47,048 bases of DNA from Pseudomonadales bacterium (GCA_029251375.1 JAQXDL010000039.1:1-47048), one strand, 5' to 3'. Positions 27,041 to 35,797 are shown, counted from the first letter of the stretch. Program-made: numbers and translations. Notes: generated from the sequence alone by a model not told the origin.

Positions 27041-27688
27041 ATGCATAAATTAATGAAAAACTTCAGTAAAAGTATGACTAAAGGGTGTCGATTATTCCTC
27101 ACAAGTTTCCTGCTCATAGTAGGTGCGTTTATATCTGTGTCCAGCTCTGCACAGCAAAACGCGGTCACTGAAACGGAACCAAAAGAATGGTCTGCTGATT
27201 TCCCGATTGGAACGGCAATGATCGAAGGTAAGGCTTCAGACCAGACAGGTCGTACATTCACGCTGTCCGAGTTATCCGGTGAGCGAGGCTATCTGCTAGT
27301 TATGAACCGCTCAGTTGTTTGGTGAGGATACTGCAAACGACAGCTCGTGCAGCTGTCAAATCGAGCAGAAGAATTCACATCTCAAGGCATCCAACTGTCG
27401 ACTATGACCTATGATAGTAATGAAGATGCTCTGGCATTCCATCAGCAATCGAACCTAACATTTCCGATACTTCAAGACGTCGATTCTGTCCATATAAAGG
27501 CACTAGGGATTCTCAACGAATCGGTCGCTAAGGATCATTGGGCGTATGGCATTCCGCATCCGGGCATATATCTTGTCGACGCTTCAGGGATTATACGTGC
27601 AAAGTTTGCTGAACAGGGCTACAAGAAACGACCCTTGATCGACGATATTTTGAAAGCTGTCAATCAACTCGTCACTGCCTCGCATTAA
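27041..27688 (+). CDS. Predicted selenoprotein: exported AhpC/TSA-like redoxin with U-x-x-C active site (TGA at 27323-27325 read as Sec)
   Basis: Read through the TGA, the frame is 215 codons with Sec at 95. A signal peptide (about residues 16-38, ending SSSAQQ) implies a periplasmic protein. A redoxin fold follows: FTLSELSGERGYLLV, then NRSVVW-U-GYCKRQLVQL, LSTMTYDSNEDALAFHQQ, FPILQDVDS, GIPHPGIYLVDASGIIRAKF. Homologues have W-C-P-Y-C-K-x-Q-L here, so TGA replaces the first redox Cys and Cys98 is the partner. Frame and similarity continue without shift on both sides, and a SECIS-like hairpin follows. The protein is probably a thiol/selenol oxidoreductase or peroxidase. The alternative is a pseudogene with one nonsense mutation, or two split ORFs; the hairpin and the TGA position argue against both. 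An M20 peptidase gene starts 50 nt downstream. Confidence 0.87.
27339..27357 (+). promoter_or_regulatory. Bacterial SECIS element
   Basis: GACAGCT (27339-27345) pairs perfectly with AGCTGTC (27351-27357) around the loop CGTGC. The loop begins 20 nt after the TGA (within the 16-37 nt known for bacterial SECIS), and its second base is G, as the SelB-binding consensus requires. The hairpin lies in coding sequence for KRQLVQLS. Confidence 0.82.
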
Positions 27689-27738
27689 TTTCGACAAATC
27701 GCTATGCTCCTGACACTGATTAGATTTGTTGGTGTGTT

Positions 27739-29214
27739 ATGTCGTTCTTTTTGCAAGCTTGTTCATCAAAGTGGTTGTCAATATATTTGACACAAGCATC
27801 GTCCATGCGTCGTATGTTACTCGCTTTATTTGTGACTATTTGCCATCTGTTCCCTGCGTCGGTTTTGGCGGCTACCGCCCCTGGGTTTGACCTCAAAAAA
27901 CTTCAGGACGACAGTCTTTCGACACTGGTTGACCTGATCAAAATGGATACGTCGCAGCCGGCGGGCAACGAATATCTCGCGACAGACTATTTAGGTAAAC
28001 GATTAGATGAAGTTGGCATTGCCTACAAAACTTTTGAAAGTGAGCCTGGACGAACCAACATCGTTGCCCGAATCAAAGGCGATGGCAGTAAAAAACCTCT
28101 TCTACTGCTAGGCCATACCGATGTCGTTACGGTAGAGAGAGAAAACTGGACCTTCGACCCTTTTTCAGGAACCGTTGCGCAAGGCAAAATATTCGGTCGT
28201 GGTGCGGCTGACGACAAAGGCATTGTTGCGGTTTCATTTGAAGTTCTGATTGCTTTGAAACGATACAATATTCCCCTATCTCGGGATGTTATTTTCCTAG
28301 GTGTTGCGGATGAAGAAGGCGGCGGTGGATTAGGCATCACCTACATGATTGAAAACCATCTTGAAGAAATTTCCGCGGAGTTTGGCATCAACGAAGGTGG
28401 CCGAGGCTCCATAGACCCGCAAACGAATCTATATAGTGTGTTCTCTATCGGTACCGCTGAAAAGACGCCAAGGCGTGCTGTATTGACAGTAGAGGGACGA
28501 GCCGGTCACGGCTCAGTACCAACTCGGGATAATTCTATTGGCGTGCTTGCAACAGCCGTTAGCAAACTATTCGAAACACCGTTGCCAATGCAGTTAAACG
28601 AAACGACACGCACATTCTTTACCCGTCTTGCACAGACTCGACCAAAGGCTGAGGCAGATATTTACCGGGCTATCCTCGCGCCAAACCCATCAATAGAAAC
28701 ACAGGAGAAGCTGCGGGACATTAACCCTTCCATGTTTTCCATTATTCGCACATCTGTCGTGCCAACAATATTTGAAGGCGGTTATCAGCGCAATGTCATT
28801 CCCTCATCAGCGCAAGCAACTTTAGATATTCGCGCCCTACCCGACACCGATCCCGAAGTGATGTTCGAGCAACTAGCGAACATCATTGACGACCCAAGGG
28901 TCAAAATCACACCGATGAAAGTGACGCGGCCAGCGCATTCCCCTGCGCCTTTGTCGACAGATTTGTTCAACGCATTTGAGCGAGTGTTAGCGCAGCAACA
29001 CCCTTCCGCGACTGTCTTACCCAGCATGCTAACGGGCGCGACCGACTCGGCCCAACTAAGGTCGGTCGGTATCGCCACATATGGTTTTGGCCCTGGTGCG
29101 TTCTTGGGTGAGAATAATGGCATCCATGGAAACGACGAGTACTTGCGAGTCGAACCCTTCTCAGAGTATGCCAGGCTCATGTGGTTGATCGTCACTGACG
29201 TGGCCGCGCAATAA
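27739..29214 (+). CDS. M20-family metallopeptidase/amidase, exported
   Basis: The protein is an M20 di-zinc hydrolase: LLLGHTDVVTVERENW (His-x-Asp ligands), FGRGAADDKGIVAV (bridging Asp), VADEEGGGGLG (catalytic Glu-Glu), then the dimerisation domain with GHGSVPTRDNS, and a late GFGPGAFLGENNGIHGNDEYL with the last ligand His. The family contains carboxypeptidases, desuccinylases and aminoacylases; this one is likely periplasmic. The longest start is 27739; an ATG at 27805 would begin directly at a clean signal peptide (MRRMLLALFVTICHLFPASVLA) and may be the true one. It sits 16 nt before the alanine symporter gene, suggesting coupled peptide breakdown and amino-acid uptake. Confidence 0.92.
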   Translation: MSFFLQACSSKWLSIYLTQASSMRRMLLALFVTICHLFPASVLAATAPGFDLKKLQDDSLSTLVDLIKMDTSQPAGNEYLATDYLGKRLDEVGIAYKTFESEPGRTNIVARIKGDGSKKPLLLLGHTDVVTVERENWTFDPFSGTVAQGKIFGRGAADDKGIVAVSFEVLIALKRYNIPLSRDVIFLGVADEEGGGGLGITYMIENHLEEISAEFGINEGGRGSIDPQTNLYSVFSIGTAEKTPRRAVLTVEGRAGHGSVPTRDNSIGVLATAVSKLFETPLPMQLNETTRTFFTRLAQTRPKAEADIYRAILAPNPSIETQEKLRDINPSMFSIIRTSVVPTIFEGGYQRNVIPSSAQATLDIRALPDTDPEVMFEQLANIIDDPRVKITPMKVTRPAHSPAPLSTDLFNAFERVLAQQHPSATVLPSMLTGATDSAQLRSVGIATYGFGPGAFLGENNGIHGNDEYLRVEPFSEYARLMWLIVTDVAAQ

Positions 29215-29230
29215 TTATGAGTAAGCCAGT

Positions 29231-30622
29231 ATGGATCAGTTAGAAGCAAGTCTAATTTACTTTGGTGAAGTCGCTTGGGGACCATGGCTACTGGTTTTGA
29301 TCTTAGGTGGCGGCCTGTATTTCTTAGTGCAATCGCGACTGATACCTTTTCTTTACATTGGGCACAGCATCGATTTGTTACGGGGCAAATATGATGACCC
29401 TGATAACCCCGGTGATATTACTCATTTTCAAGCCCTTTCAAGCGCCCTTGCTGGCACCATAGGCATGGGCAATATCGCCGGCGTGGCGGTGGCAATCCAT
29501 ATAGGAGGTCCTGGCGCAATTTTTTGGATGTGGATGACAGCCGTTGTTGGCATTGCGACCAAATTTTTTACCTGCACCTTAGCCGTCATGTATCGAGGTG
29601 AAGACTCCGCCGGTCAGCTTCAAGGTGGCCCCATGTACGTCATAACCCAAGGTCTAGGCCCAAAATGGAAACCTTTTGCGATATTTTTCGCGCTAGCCGG
29701 GCTAATTGGATGCTTGCCGTTGTTTCAAACCAATCAACTAGTACAGACGGTTCGCGATGTGATTTTCATCAATCAAGGTCTACTAGATCCAAAAGATACA
29801 TTTGAATTTAATTTGCTGGCAGGCATTGTCTTGGCCGTTATTGTTTCTTTCGTCATATTTGGTGGTCTGAAACGCATTGCGATGGTGGCATCAAAACTGG
29901 TGCCCTCGATGGCTGTCCTATATATGGGTAGTGCTCTATTCGTGATCGTGACGAACTTCGACAAGGTACCAGAATCTTTTCTGCTGATTTTCACCGATGC
30001 GTTTTCGGGTTTGGCAGCGGCTGGCGGCGCAATCGGTACCGTTATCGCCACGGGTGTACGGCGTGGCGCATTCTCAAACGAAGCAGGCATTGGTACAGAA
30101 GCCTTGGCACATGGCGCCGTGAAAACCAACGAACCGGTCAGAGAAGGCCTCGTTGCGATGGTCGGGCCCATTATTGATACCTTGCTGGTCTGTACATCAA
30201 CGGCGATGGTGATCCTTATCTCGGGTGTCTGGCAAGGTAATGATAGCAATGGCGTAACGATGACGGCTGAGGCTTTTTCTACCATGATGCCGACATTCGG
30301 CATCTACATTTTGATGGCCTGTATCTTCTGCTTTAGTGTCAGCACTATTTTTACTTACTCATATTATGGAACCAAGTGCTTCGGGTTTCTGTTCGGTGCA
30401 CACCGACAGTATTTATATAATTACTTCCTCATTGTCATGACTGTTTTCGCCGCGATCATGTCATTGGACGCAATGGTTGGCTTGGTAGACGGTGCGTTTG
30501 CACTAATGGCAATTCCGACCACAGTCAGTGCACTACTGTTATCAAAAAGAGTCATGGCGGCAGCTAAAATCTACTTCGCCAAGCTTGATCTAGAAAAACA
30601 GTCTGAGCGGGCGCAGTCTTAA
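29231..30622 (+). CDS. Sodium:alanine symporter (AGCS family)
   Basis: The 463-residue protein has about ten hydrophobic segments and AGCS landmarks: the FQALSSALAGTIGMGNIAGVAVAIHIGGPGAIFWMW region near residues 65-95, a QGGPMYVI motif, GAFSNEAGIGTEALAHGAVK, and a TYSYYGTKCFGFLFG segment. It takes up alanine, glycine or related amino acids with Na+ at the inner membrane. It starts 16 nt after the M20 peptidase gene and probably shares its transcript. The Na+ coupling is compatible with a marine habitat. Confidence 0.93.
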   Translation: MDQLEASLIYFGEVAWGPWLLVLILGGGLYFLVQSRLIPFLYIGHSIDLLRGKYDDPDNPGDITHFQALSSALAGTIGMGNIAGVAVAIHIGGPGAIFWMWMTAVVGIATKFFTCTLAVMYRGEDSAGQLQGGPMYVITQGLGPKWKPFAIFFALAGLIGCLPLFQTNQLVQTVRDVIFINQGLLDPKDTFEFNLLAGIVLAVIVSFVIFGGLKRIAMVASKLVPSMAVLYMGSALFVIVTNFDKVPESFLLIFTDAFSGLAAAGGAIGTVIATGVRRGAFSNEAGIGTEALAHGAVKTNEPVREGLVAMVGPIIDTLLVCTSTAMVILISGVWQGNDSNGVTMTAEAFSTMMPTFGIYILMACIFCFSVSTIFTYSYYGTKCFGFLFGAHRQYLYNYFLIVMTVFAAIMSLDAMVGLVDGAFALMAIPTTVSALLLSKRVMAAAKIYFAKLDLEKQSERAQS

Positions 30623-30694
30623 CAAAGCGTTTTGGATATTGTGTCGAGTAACGTTTTAAGAGATGTTTTAAGGCACGATAGGATAGATGTTCAC

Positions 30695-30766
30695 ATAGAT
30701 CATGTTATAGATCGTGTTATAGATCGTGTTATAGGTCCTGTCATAAATGTTGCGATAAATGCTGTG
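30695..30766. repeat. Six degenerate 12-bp tandem repeats
   Basis: Units begin ATAGATCATGTT (30695), ATAGATCGTGTT (30707 and 30719, identical), ATAGGTCCTGTC (30731), ATAAATGTTGCG (30743) and ATAAATGCTGTG (30755). An open frame across them encodes a 4-residue repeat (I-D-R-V), but it has no ribosome site and looks spurious. They lie between the convergent symporter and flavodoxin-like genes. Confidence 0.88.
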
Positions 30767-30813
30767 CATCGCCTATGTGTGTCGGCACGCGTCGTTTCAC
30801 CCATAGCATCAAA

Positions 30814-31281
30814 CTAGAAAAGTTTGCTCTCGACACCAGCGGCCATATACATACCTAGCTCCACGCAGGACTCAAGCGTGTCAGCGGACATCTCGCCTTG
30901 CGAAACCACCGGCGCCTGAACCTCTTTAAAAGGAAAACCCTGGCAGATGCGACGTATACTTGATAATGCCCCGCTACCATCGTTACCGGCACTGACAAAC
31001 ATCGCAAAGGCGAGCCCTTCAACTTTGCCTTCGGCCGGATAAAATACTCGATCGAAAAAGTCCTTCATGGCACCCGACATATAGCCAAAGTTTTCTGGCG
31101 TACCAAGTATCAGCGCATCTGCCCACAGAAGCTCTTCAAGACCCGCATCCTTTGCCAGCATCATCTTCAATTCAATATCTATATCAGGGTGACTAGCGCC
31201 CTGTTCGACCGCCGACGCCATCTTACCGGTGCTGCCATCTTTGGAGTGATAGATAATCAGAAGGTTTTGTTTTGTCGTCAT
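30814..31281 (-). CDS. Flavodoxin-fold NAD(P)H-dependent FMN protein
   Basis: The 155-residue protein has the flavodoxin phosphate loop (IIYHSKDGSTGKMASAV at residues 9-25), the strand ADALILGTPENFGYMSGAMKDFFDRVF typical of WrbA/flavodoxin-like reductases, and a late VSAGNDGSGALSS loop. It binds FMN and may act as a quinone or nitro reductase. It is short and lacks the long insert of classical flavodoxins. The Rieske gene lies 116 nt upstream on the same strand; a shared redox role is possible but unproven. Confidence 0.88.
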   Translation of the reverse strand: MTTKQNLLIIYHSKDGSTGKMASAVEQGASHPDIDIELKMMLAKDAGLEELLWADALILGTPENFGYMSGAMKDFFDRVFYPAEGKVEGLAFAMFVSAGNDGSGALSSIRRICQGFPFKEVQAPVVSQGEMSADTLESCVELGMYMAAGVESKLF

Positions 31282-31397
31282 CGGCTCTTTCCTTACGTCT
31301 CTTCAAACGTCTGTAGAGTCTGCTCGGCTATCGGTTCTGTTATCGTCGCTGCCATAACCATCAGATAAGCCCTTCGAGACGCGTCATCGCTGTGTGC

Positions 31398-31928
31398 TCA
31401 AGCATCACTGGCGTCTGAAGGCTCAAGTTTCAGTAAGTTACCAGAGATATAGCGATAGTTAGGCACTTCAAGATTTAATGGCGCCGCGGCCCCTTCAACC
31501 ACTCTTCCCGCCGCGTCATAATCGCTTTGGTGACAGGGGCACTTGAAGCCTTTGTCCTGCTTCACAACATCACAGCCTAAATGCGTACAGTTTGAAAAAC
31601 CAACAAATATATCTGCCCGCAACGAGCGATAGGCATTGGTTGCAAAAATAGGTTGCGCGGACTCTAGGGATTCCGGGTCTTTAAGAGGTTGTTCAGCACT
31701 CGTAAGTGATGCGATTGTCTCGTTAGTGCGGCGAATAACATGCAGATTCCGACCAAGCCAATGAACGATTTTTGACTCCCCTGGCGCCAGTTCAGATACA
31801 TCAATCTCTAAACCCAAGTCCTGTCCGAAGGATGGCACCCAGGCTTTTAGAAATGGGTAGGTAACAAATCCCAGGCCCGTAATCGAGAAACCTTGGACTA
31901 TTCGTGTCAGCAGTGTCCTGCGATTCAT
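31398..31928 (-). CDS. Rieske [2Fe-2S] protein resembling the bc1-complex iron-sulfur subunit, stand-alone
   Basis: The 176-residue protein has an N-terminal NRRTLLTRI twin-arginine-like motif plus one hydrophobic anchor, then a Rieske domain with CTHLGC (Cys114, His116, Cys119) and CPCHQS (Cys130, Cys132, His133). Cys114, His116, Cys130 and His133 are the cluster ligands and Cys119-Cys132 the disulfide, an arrangement specific to high-potential bc1/b6f-type Rieske proteins. [10 protein letters not shown] matches the bc1 subunit. No cytochrome b or c1 gene is adjacent, so it may be a second Rieske or serve another membrane electron path. Confidence 0.9.
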   Translation of the reverse strand: MNRRTLLTRIVQGFSITGLGFVTYPFLKAWVPSFGQDLGLEIDVSELAPGESKIVHWLGRNLHVIRRTNETIASLTSAEQPLKDPESLESAQPIFATNAYRSLRADIFVGFSNCTHLGCDVVKQDKGFKCPCHQSDYDAAGRVVEGAAAPLNLEVPNYRYISGNLLKLEPSDASDA

Positions 31929-32027
31929 GCAATTTTCTCTTTACTTAACGTTGTGCTCAATGCGCTGGTGATGCACCAGTTGAGGGAGCTAAATTATCGT
32001 TTTCTGATCGCGTAATAGTACCGCAAA

Positions 32028-33044
32028 TTAGCCAGTGTTTGACTCTGACAATCGATAGAACCGCGTTGCCGTGTCATGAAACAAAGCCGCGCGTTCGTTT
32101 GGCGTGCAAGTTTGACTCATTTTTTTAAATGCATTCCACAGTACCTGATAGGAACAGGAGTCTTTATCAACAGGGAAGTTACTCTCGAACATGCATCGCT
32201 GTGCACCGAAAATTTTAATGCAATGCTCATAGTACGGCGCGGTCAGATCAACCAATTCATCGGAGCTTGGTGGTTGAGGTCGTTTATGCCAGTTAAAGCC
32301 ATTGACCTTCATGTTGATCCCGCCCAATTTAAAATGCACATTACCTAAATTCTTTAGAGGCTCAACCAAATCCCGCCACTGGCGCAGGACTTCATCAGCT
32401 TTGTTCTCATAAGGCCCAACACCTAGTGGTCCGCCAAAATGATCCAACACAATTTGCGTTTCAGGGAATGCTTTCGCCAGCGCGACAAACTCAGGCATTT
32501 GTTCGTGGTAGAACCAGGCATCGAAACTCAAACCCAATGGTGCTAAATGTGAAAACCCCTGTTGAAAACCCTCCTGACTCATCAAACCCTCGGTTGGCCT
32601 CGAGTGTGAATTTCTTATGGCTTTAGATTTGTGCCAGCCTGTGGCGTGACGTATACCACGAAATCTGTTTGTGCTAGCCGCCATGTGACTTTCAAGCACA
32701 CCTTTTACGTCATCTCCCAAGCTTAGATCAGCAAAACTGACGATCCCACTAGCAACTCTGGTCGAACCATACTGACCACTCGCGCTCATCGCAGCGATAC
32801 CTTGAACGAACTCCGTTTCACCAATGGGTGCAAGTGAAACCGGTCCTTGCGCCCGATACATCGAACTACATTCAACGAAAACGGTGCTACAAATATTGTG
32901 CCCTGTACCCGTATCTTGTTGCAGTTCATCTAACAAATAGCGACTACCAGGATGATCCCAAAGATGATGATGAGGGTCGCAAATTGGCAACTCTGGCTCA
33001 AGGGTCTCCTCTTTAATCTGATCCAACCATTGCGAGTTATTCAT
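32028..33044 (-). CDS. Amidohydrolase-2 family TIM-barrel hydrolase
   Basis: The protein (338 residues from ATG 33044) opens with the metal motif CDPHHHLWDHPGSRYLL typical of the amidohydrolase-2 / L-fuconolactonase-like group. It continues with RFRGIRHATGWH, IVLDHFGGPLG (His near the barrel strand) and MFESNFPVDK near the end, where the catalytic Asp usually sits. Members hydrolyse lactones or decarboxylate/hydrate ring-derived acids. A lactonase role would fit a Baeyer-Villiger pathway such as the one at 38 kb, but there is no direct link. The GTG at 33053 adds three residues and has a weaker site. Confidence 0.88.
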   Translation of the reverse strand: MNNSQWLDQIKEETLEPELPICDPHHHLWDHPGSRYLLDELQQDTGTGHNICSTVFVECSSMYRAQGPVSLAPIGETEFVQGIAAMSASGQYGSTRVASGIVSFADLSLGDDVKGVLESHMAASTNRFRGIRHATGWHKSKAIRNSHSRPTEGLMSQEGFQQGFSHLAPLGLSFDAWFYHEQMPEFVALAKAFPETQIVLDHFGGPLGVGPYENKADEVLRQWRDLVEPLKNLGNVHFKLGGINMKVNGFNWHKRPQPPSSDELVDLTAPYYEHCIKIFGAQRCMFESNFPVDKDSCSYQVLWNAFKKMSQTCTPNERAALFHDTATRFYRLSESNTG

Positions 33045-33240
33045 AAAATTCACTCTACTTTAATATTGGTATTTATCGTATTCGCTCTGTTGTCGTCTAA
33101 CGTATTTGCGTCTGCATCTGAAAATTGATTCGACTGACTCGTCTTGTAACTGACGTTCTAATAGTCAAGCACGGATGATCATGTTAGCGTTCGCTCAATA
33201 ATACGCATTAACTGGACCACTGTCCCAGAGTACTTCCCTT

Positions 33241-34044
33241 ATGACATTTAAAGCCCTAGCGATAGACCTTGATGGTACGCTCCTTATTGGTGAAGATCTT
33301 TCACAGGAAAATAAAAATGCCGTGCGTGCGGCCCATGATGCAGGTTTAGAAATCATCATCGCAACCGCCCGCTGGCGCCAAATGGCTGAACGAATAGCAG
33401 CAGAAATCGGTATACAAAAACCCATCATTGCTTGCAGTGGTGCGCAAGTGTATCTACCGGACACTCAACAGGATATTTTTAATCATCGGATTCCTCACGA
33501 AGTGTTAAGTGAAATCTATGCCGTGTGTAACGATCAGCGTTGTATTGCCACCATTAGTCTCGACAAAGATATTGTCATCAAACTTGATGGCGAACCCGCC
33601 GCGGGCATACTACCGAGTGATCTGACCTGGGTGCCACAACTCGACGTCACCTCTCACCCACAGGCGAGGATTGCGGCAATTCAGGGAAGCAAAATTGTCA
33701 ATTTCATCAAAACCGAGATATACCCAAAATACCAAGACAAAATAAACCTGTACGATTCGATCGGTCCCAGCGGCAAAATCGTGATTACAATCACAGCAAA
33801 GGAAGCAAGCAAAGGTGAAGCGCTGTTAGTTTGTTGTGAGCATCTCGGTATCGACCCGCTATCGGTCGTCGCTTACGGAGATGCTGAGAATGATATCGAA
33901 ATGTTCAAAGTATCGGGTGCGTCGGTAGCGATGGGACAGGCAGAGCAATTTATTAAAGACGCTGCGACAACTGTTACCGCAAGTAATGAGGAACACGGCG
34001 TAGCCCAGTCAATCATGAAGCTAATAGAAACTGGACAGCCTTAA
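33241..34044 (+). CDS. Cof-type HAD-superfamily phosphatase
   Basis: The 267-residue protein has HAD motif I (LAIDLDGTLL, nucleophile Asp within the first 12 residues), a Cof-type cap region in the middle, and motif IV VVAYGDAENDIEMFKVSGASVAMGQA. It belongs to the HAD IIB sugar-phosphate/FMN-type phosphatases. The substrate is unknown. Its stop TAA abuts the ATG of the next gene with zero spacing, so the pair is translationally linked. No strong Shine-Dalgarno is visible for this start. Confidence 0.92.
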   Translation: MTFKALAIDLDGTLLIGEDLSQENKNAVRAAHDAGLEIIIATARWRQMAERIAAEIGIQKPIIACSGAQVYLPDTQQDIFNHRIPHEVLSEIYAVCNDQRCIATISLDKDIVIKLDGEPAAGILPSDLTWVPQLDVTSHPQARIAAIQGSKIVNFIKTEIYPKYQDKINLYDSIGPSGKIVITITAKEASKGEALLVCCEHLGIDPLSVVAYGDAENDIEMFKVSGASVAMGQAEQFIKDAATTVTASNEEHGVAQSIMKLIETGQP

Positions 34045-34989
34045 ATGACGGACCGTGAACTGGTTAATTTCAGCAATAGTCAACATCAGAAAATACATTG
34101 TTACCGATGGTTAGCGCAGGACCCAAAAGGCATCGTGCACCTTGCCCATGGTATGGGTGAACACGCAGAGCGATACGAATGGACCGCTCAACAGCTCGTA
34201 AAAGCCGGTTACCATGTTTACGCGAATGATCATCAAGGTCACGGTCACACAACTGCGAGGCTCGGTGATTTTGGTAGTGACGGCTGGAATACGATGGTCA
34301 ATGATCTGCATGAACTCATCGAAGATCACAAACAGGCATACCCTGGCTTACCGACGATATTATTTGGTCACAGTATGGGCTCGATGCTGAGCCAACAGTT
34401 TGTCACCCGCTATGGTGATTCTATTGACGCACTGGTGCTATCGGGTTCACCCGGTTTTGCATCAAACCTTTACCTATGGCTCAACCGTCTGATATGTCGG
34501 TTTGAAAATTGGCGCTTACCGCCACTGACAGAAAGTAAACTGCTCAGCTTCCTGCTCTTTGGGGCAGCGAACAAACCCTTTGAGAGTAAACAAGAGCCGG
34601 GCACAGGATTCGAATGGTTGAGTCGGGACCCAGAGCAAGTATCCGCTTATGTGGATGATGCGCTGTGCGGCTTCGTTCCCTTTCCAGCATCTCTAGTCGA
34701 TATGACCGTCGGCGTTACAGACACACAACGAGCAACGTCAATTGCTAATATACCGAAAAGCCTGCCGATATATCTGTTCTCTGGCACACAGGATCCAGTG
34801 CATCAGAAAATGAAAAACATTGAACGTATGATTCAAGATTGGAGCGAGATTGGTATTAGTACTACCAGCCGTTTTTACGAAGGCGGTCGGCATGAAATGC
34901 TGAACGAGACTAACCGTGAAGAAGTTATTTCTGAGGCGATCGATTGGCTAGGTCATGTCCTCGGTCGTCCTAACGCCGTTACTTCTTGA
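34045..34989 (+). CDS. Alpha/beta hydrolase (monoacylglycerol-lipase-like)
   Basis: The 314-residue protein has the oxyanion strand GIVHLAHGMGEHAERY, the DHQGHGHT turn, the nucleophile elbow FGHSMGS (Ser110), the acid in LFSGTQDPVH and the His in YEGGRHEMLNE. That is the serine-aminopeptidase-S33 / lysophospholipase (monoacylglycerol lipase) pattern. It starts directly after the HAD stop. It ends 1 nt before the convergent MOSC gene. Confidence 0.93.
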   Translation: MTDRELVNFSNSQHQKIHCYRWLAQDPKGIVHLAHGMGEHAERYEWTAQQLVKAGYHVYANDHQGHGHTTARLGDFGSDGWNTMVNDLHELIEDHKQAYPGLPTILFGHSMGSMLSQQFVTRYGDSIDALVLSGSPGFASNLYLWLNRLICRFENWRLPPLTESKLLSFLLFGAANKPFESKQEPGTGFEWLSRDPEQVSAYVDDALCGFVPFPASLVDMTVGVTDTQRATSIANIPKSLPIYLFSGTQDPVHQKMKNIERMIQDWSEIGISTTSRFYEGGRHEMLNETNREEVISEAIDWLGHVLGRPNAVTS

Positions 34990-34990
34990 T

Positions 34991-35797
34991 CTAACTGCTC
35001 TCAAAAACATCGCCGACATTAAGCAGTCCTGTGCCCGCAGTGGTCAGATAGCTACCAAAGATTATGCCGCCGGCGTAGTCATTGGCGCGCTTTCGGTATT
35101 TGCTCAGCGTGTTTAACGGCTCCTTCGTCATCGAACCATTTTGCTGATCCATCGTCGTCACAATGCAGCGTTCACAGACAGTAACCCTTGTCAGCAAAAT
35201 ATCCCTTGTTCGGTAGTCTTGCTGTTGATCCTCTTGATAAGCTGCTAACCCACCGACGACAATGTTGGCGCGAAATCGCGTCATTGGCACGGCGATCGCA
35301 AGTCTCTCGTTAAGGTCATGTAAGGAGTTTTCGTTTGTGAGTAAAACCGGCGCAGCATCAACAAACTTTGCCTGCTTGTGTCCGTGCACAGGTGCAAATT
35401 CTGGCAAGGGTATAAACCAATCGACCGCATCGGTCATCTTTACCAAGCGCACCTCTTGGCCGGTCGCAGCAGAAAGCCAGTTAGCAACATCGTCACCCTG
35501 GTCAACCGTGGGCACAAGTTTAGAATAGATATCGACAATTTTACTTTGACCACTGGCGGATGGCGTCAAAGTAAAATCTTCCATGCTGGCATGGGATAAA
35601 CACAATGACCCGTCCGACAACCATGTTGGTTGAATTTCGACAAGTTTTGGCACCTGCTTCTGATTTGCAAGTTTATCTTCAAGCAATAAGGTGAAGACAC
35701 GATCACCCACCAAGCCCATCGGTTCGATGGATACCTGCTGCACAGAACAACCTCTTGCTCCTTTGATGGGATAAATATTCAGCTCAGAAATATGCAT
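34991..35797 (-). CDS. MOSC-domain protein (YcbX/MTARC-like)
   Basis: The 268-residue product has the N-terminal beta-barrel motif ISELNIYPIKGARGCSVQQVSIEPMGLVGDR and a MOSC domain with RFRANIVVGGL and the Cys of CERCIVTTMD, the residue that binds molybdenum cofactor in mARC-type proteins. Such proteins reduce N-hydroxylated compounds with molybdopterin cofactor. There is no fused ferredoxin domain, unlike E. coli YcbX, so it would need a separate electron donor. The tail is convergent with the hydrolase gene. Confidence 0.92.
   Translation of the reverse strand: MHISELNIYPIKGARGCSVQQVSIEPMGLVGDRVFTLLLEDKLANQKQVPKLVEIQPTWLSDGSLCLSHASMEDFTLTPSASGQSKIVDIYSKLVPTVDQGDDVANWLSAATGQEVRLVKMTDAVDWFIPLPEFAPVHGHKQAKFVDAAPVLLTNENSLHDLNERLAIAVPMTRFRANIVVGGLAAYQEDQQQDYRTRDILLTRVTVCERCIVTTMDQQNGSMTKEPLNTLSKYRKRANDYAGGIIFGSYLTTAGTGLLNVGDVFESS

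Noticed and set aside
29773-30303. 176-residue leftward ORF opposite the alanine symporter
   Set aside because: Antisense shadow of an unambiguous AGCS gene.
30632-30817. 61-residue ORF with I-D-R-V repeats as a real protein
   Set aside because: It is produced by the 12-bp DNA repeat, has no ribosome site, and lies between convergent genes.
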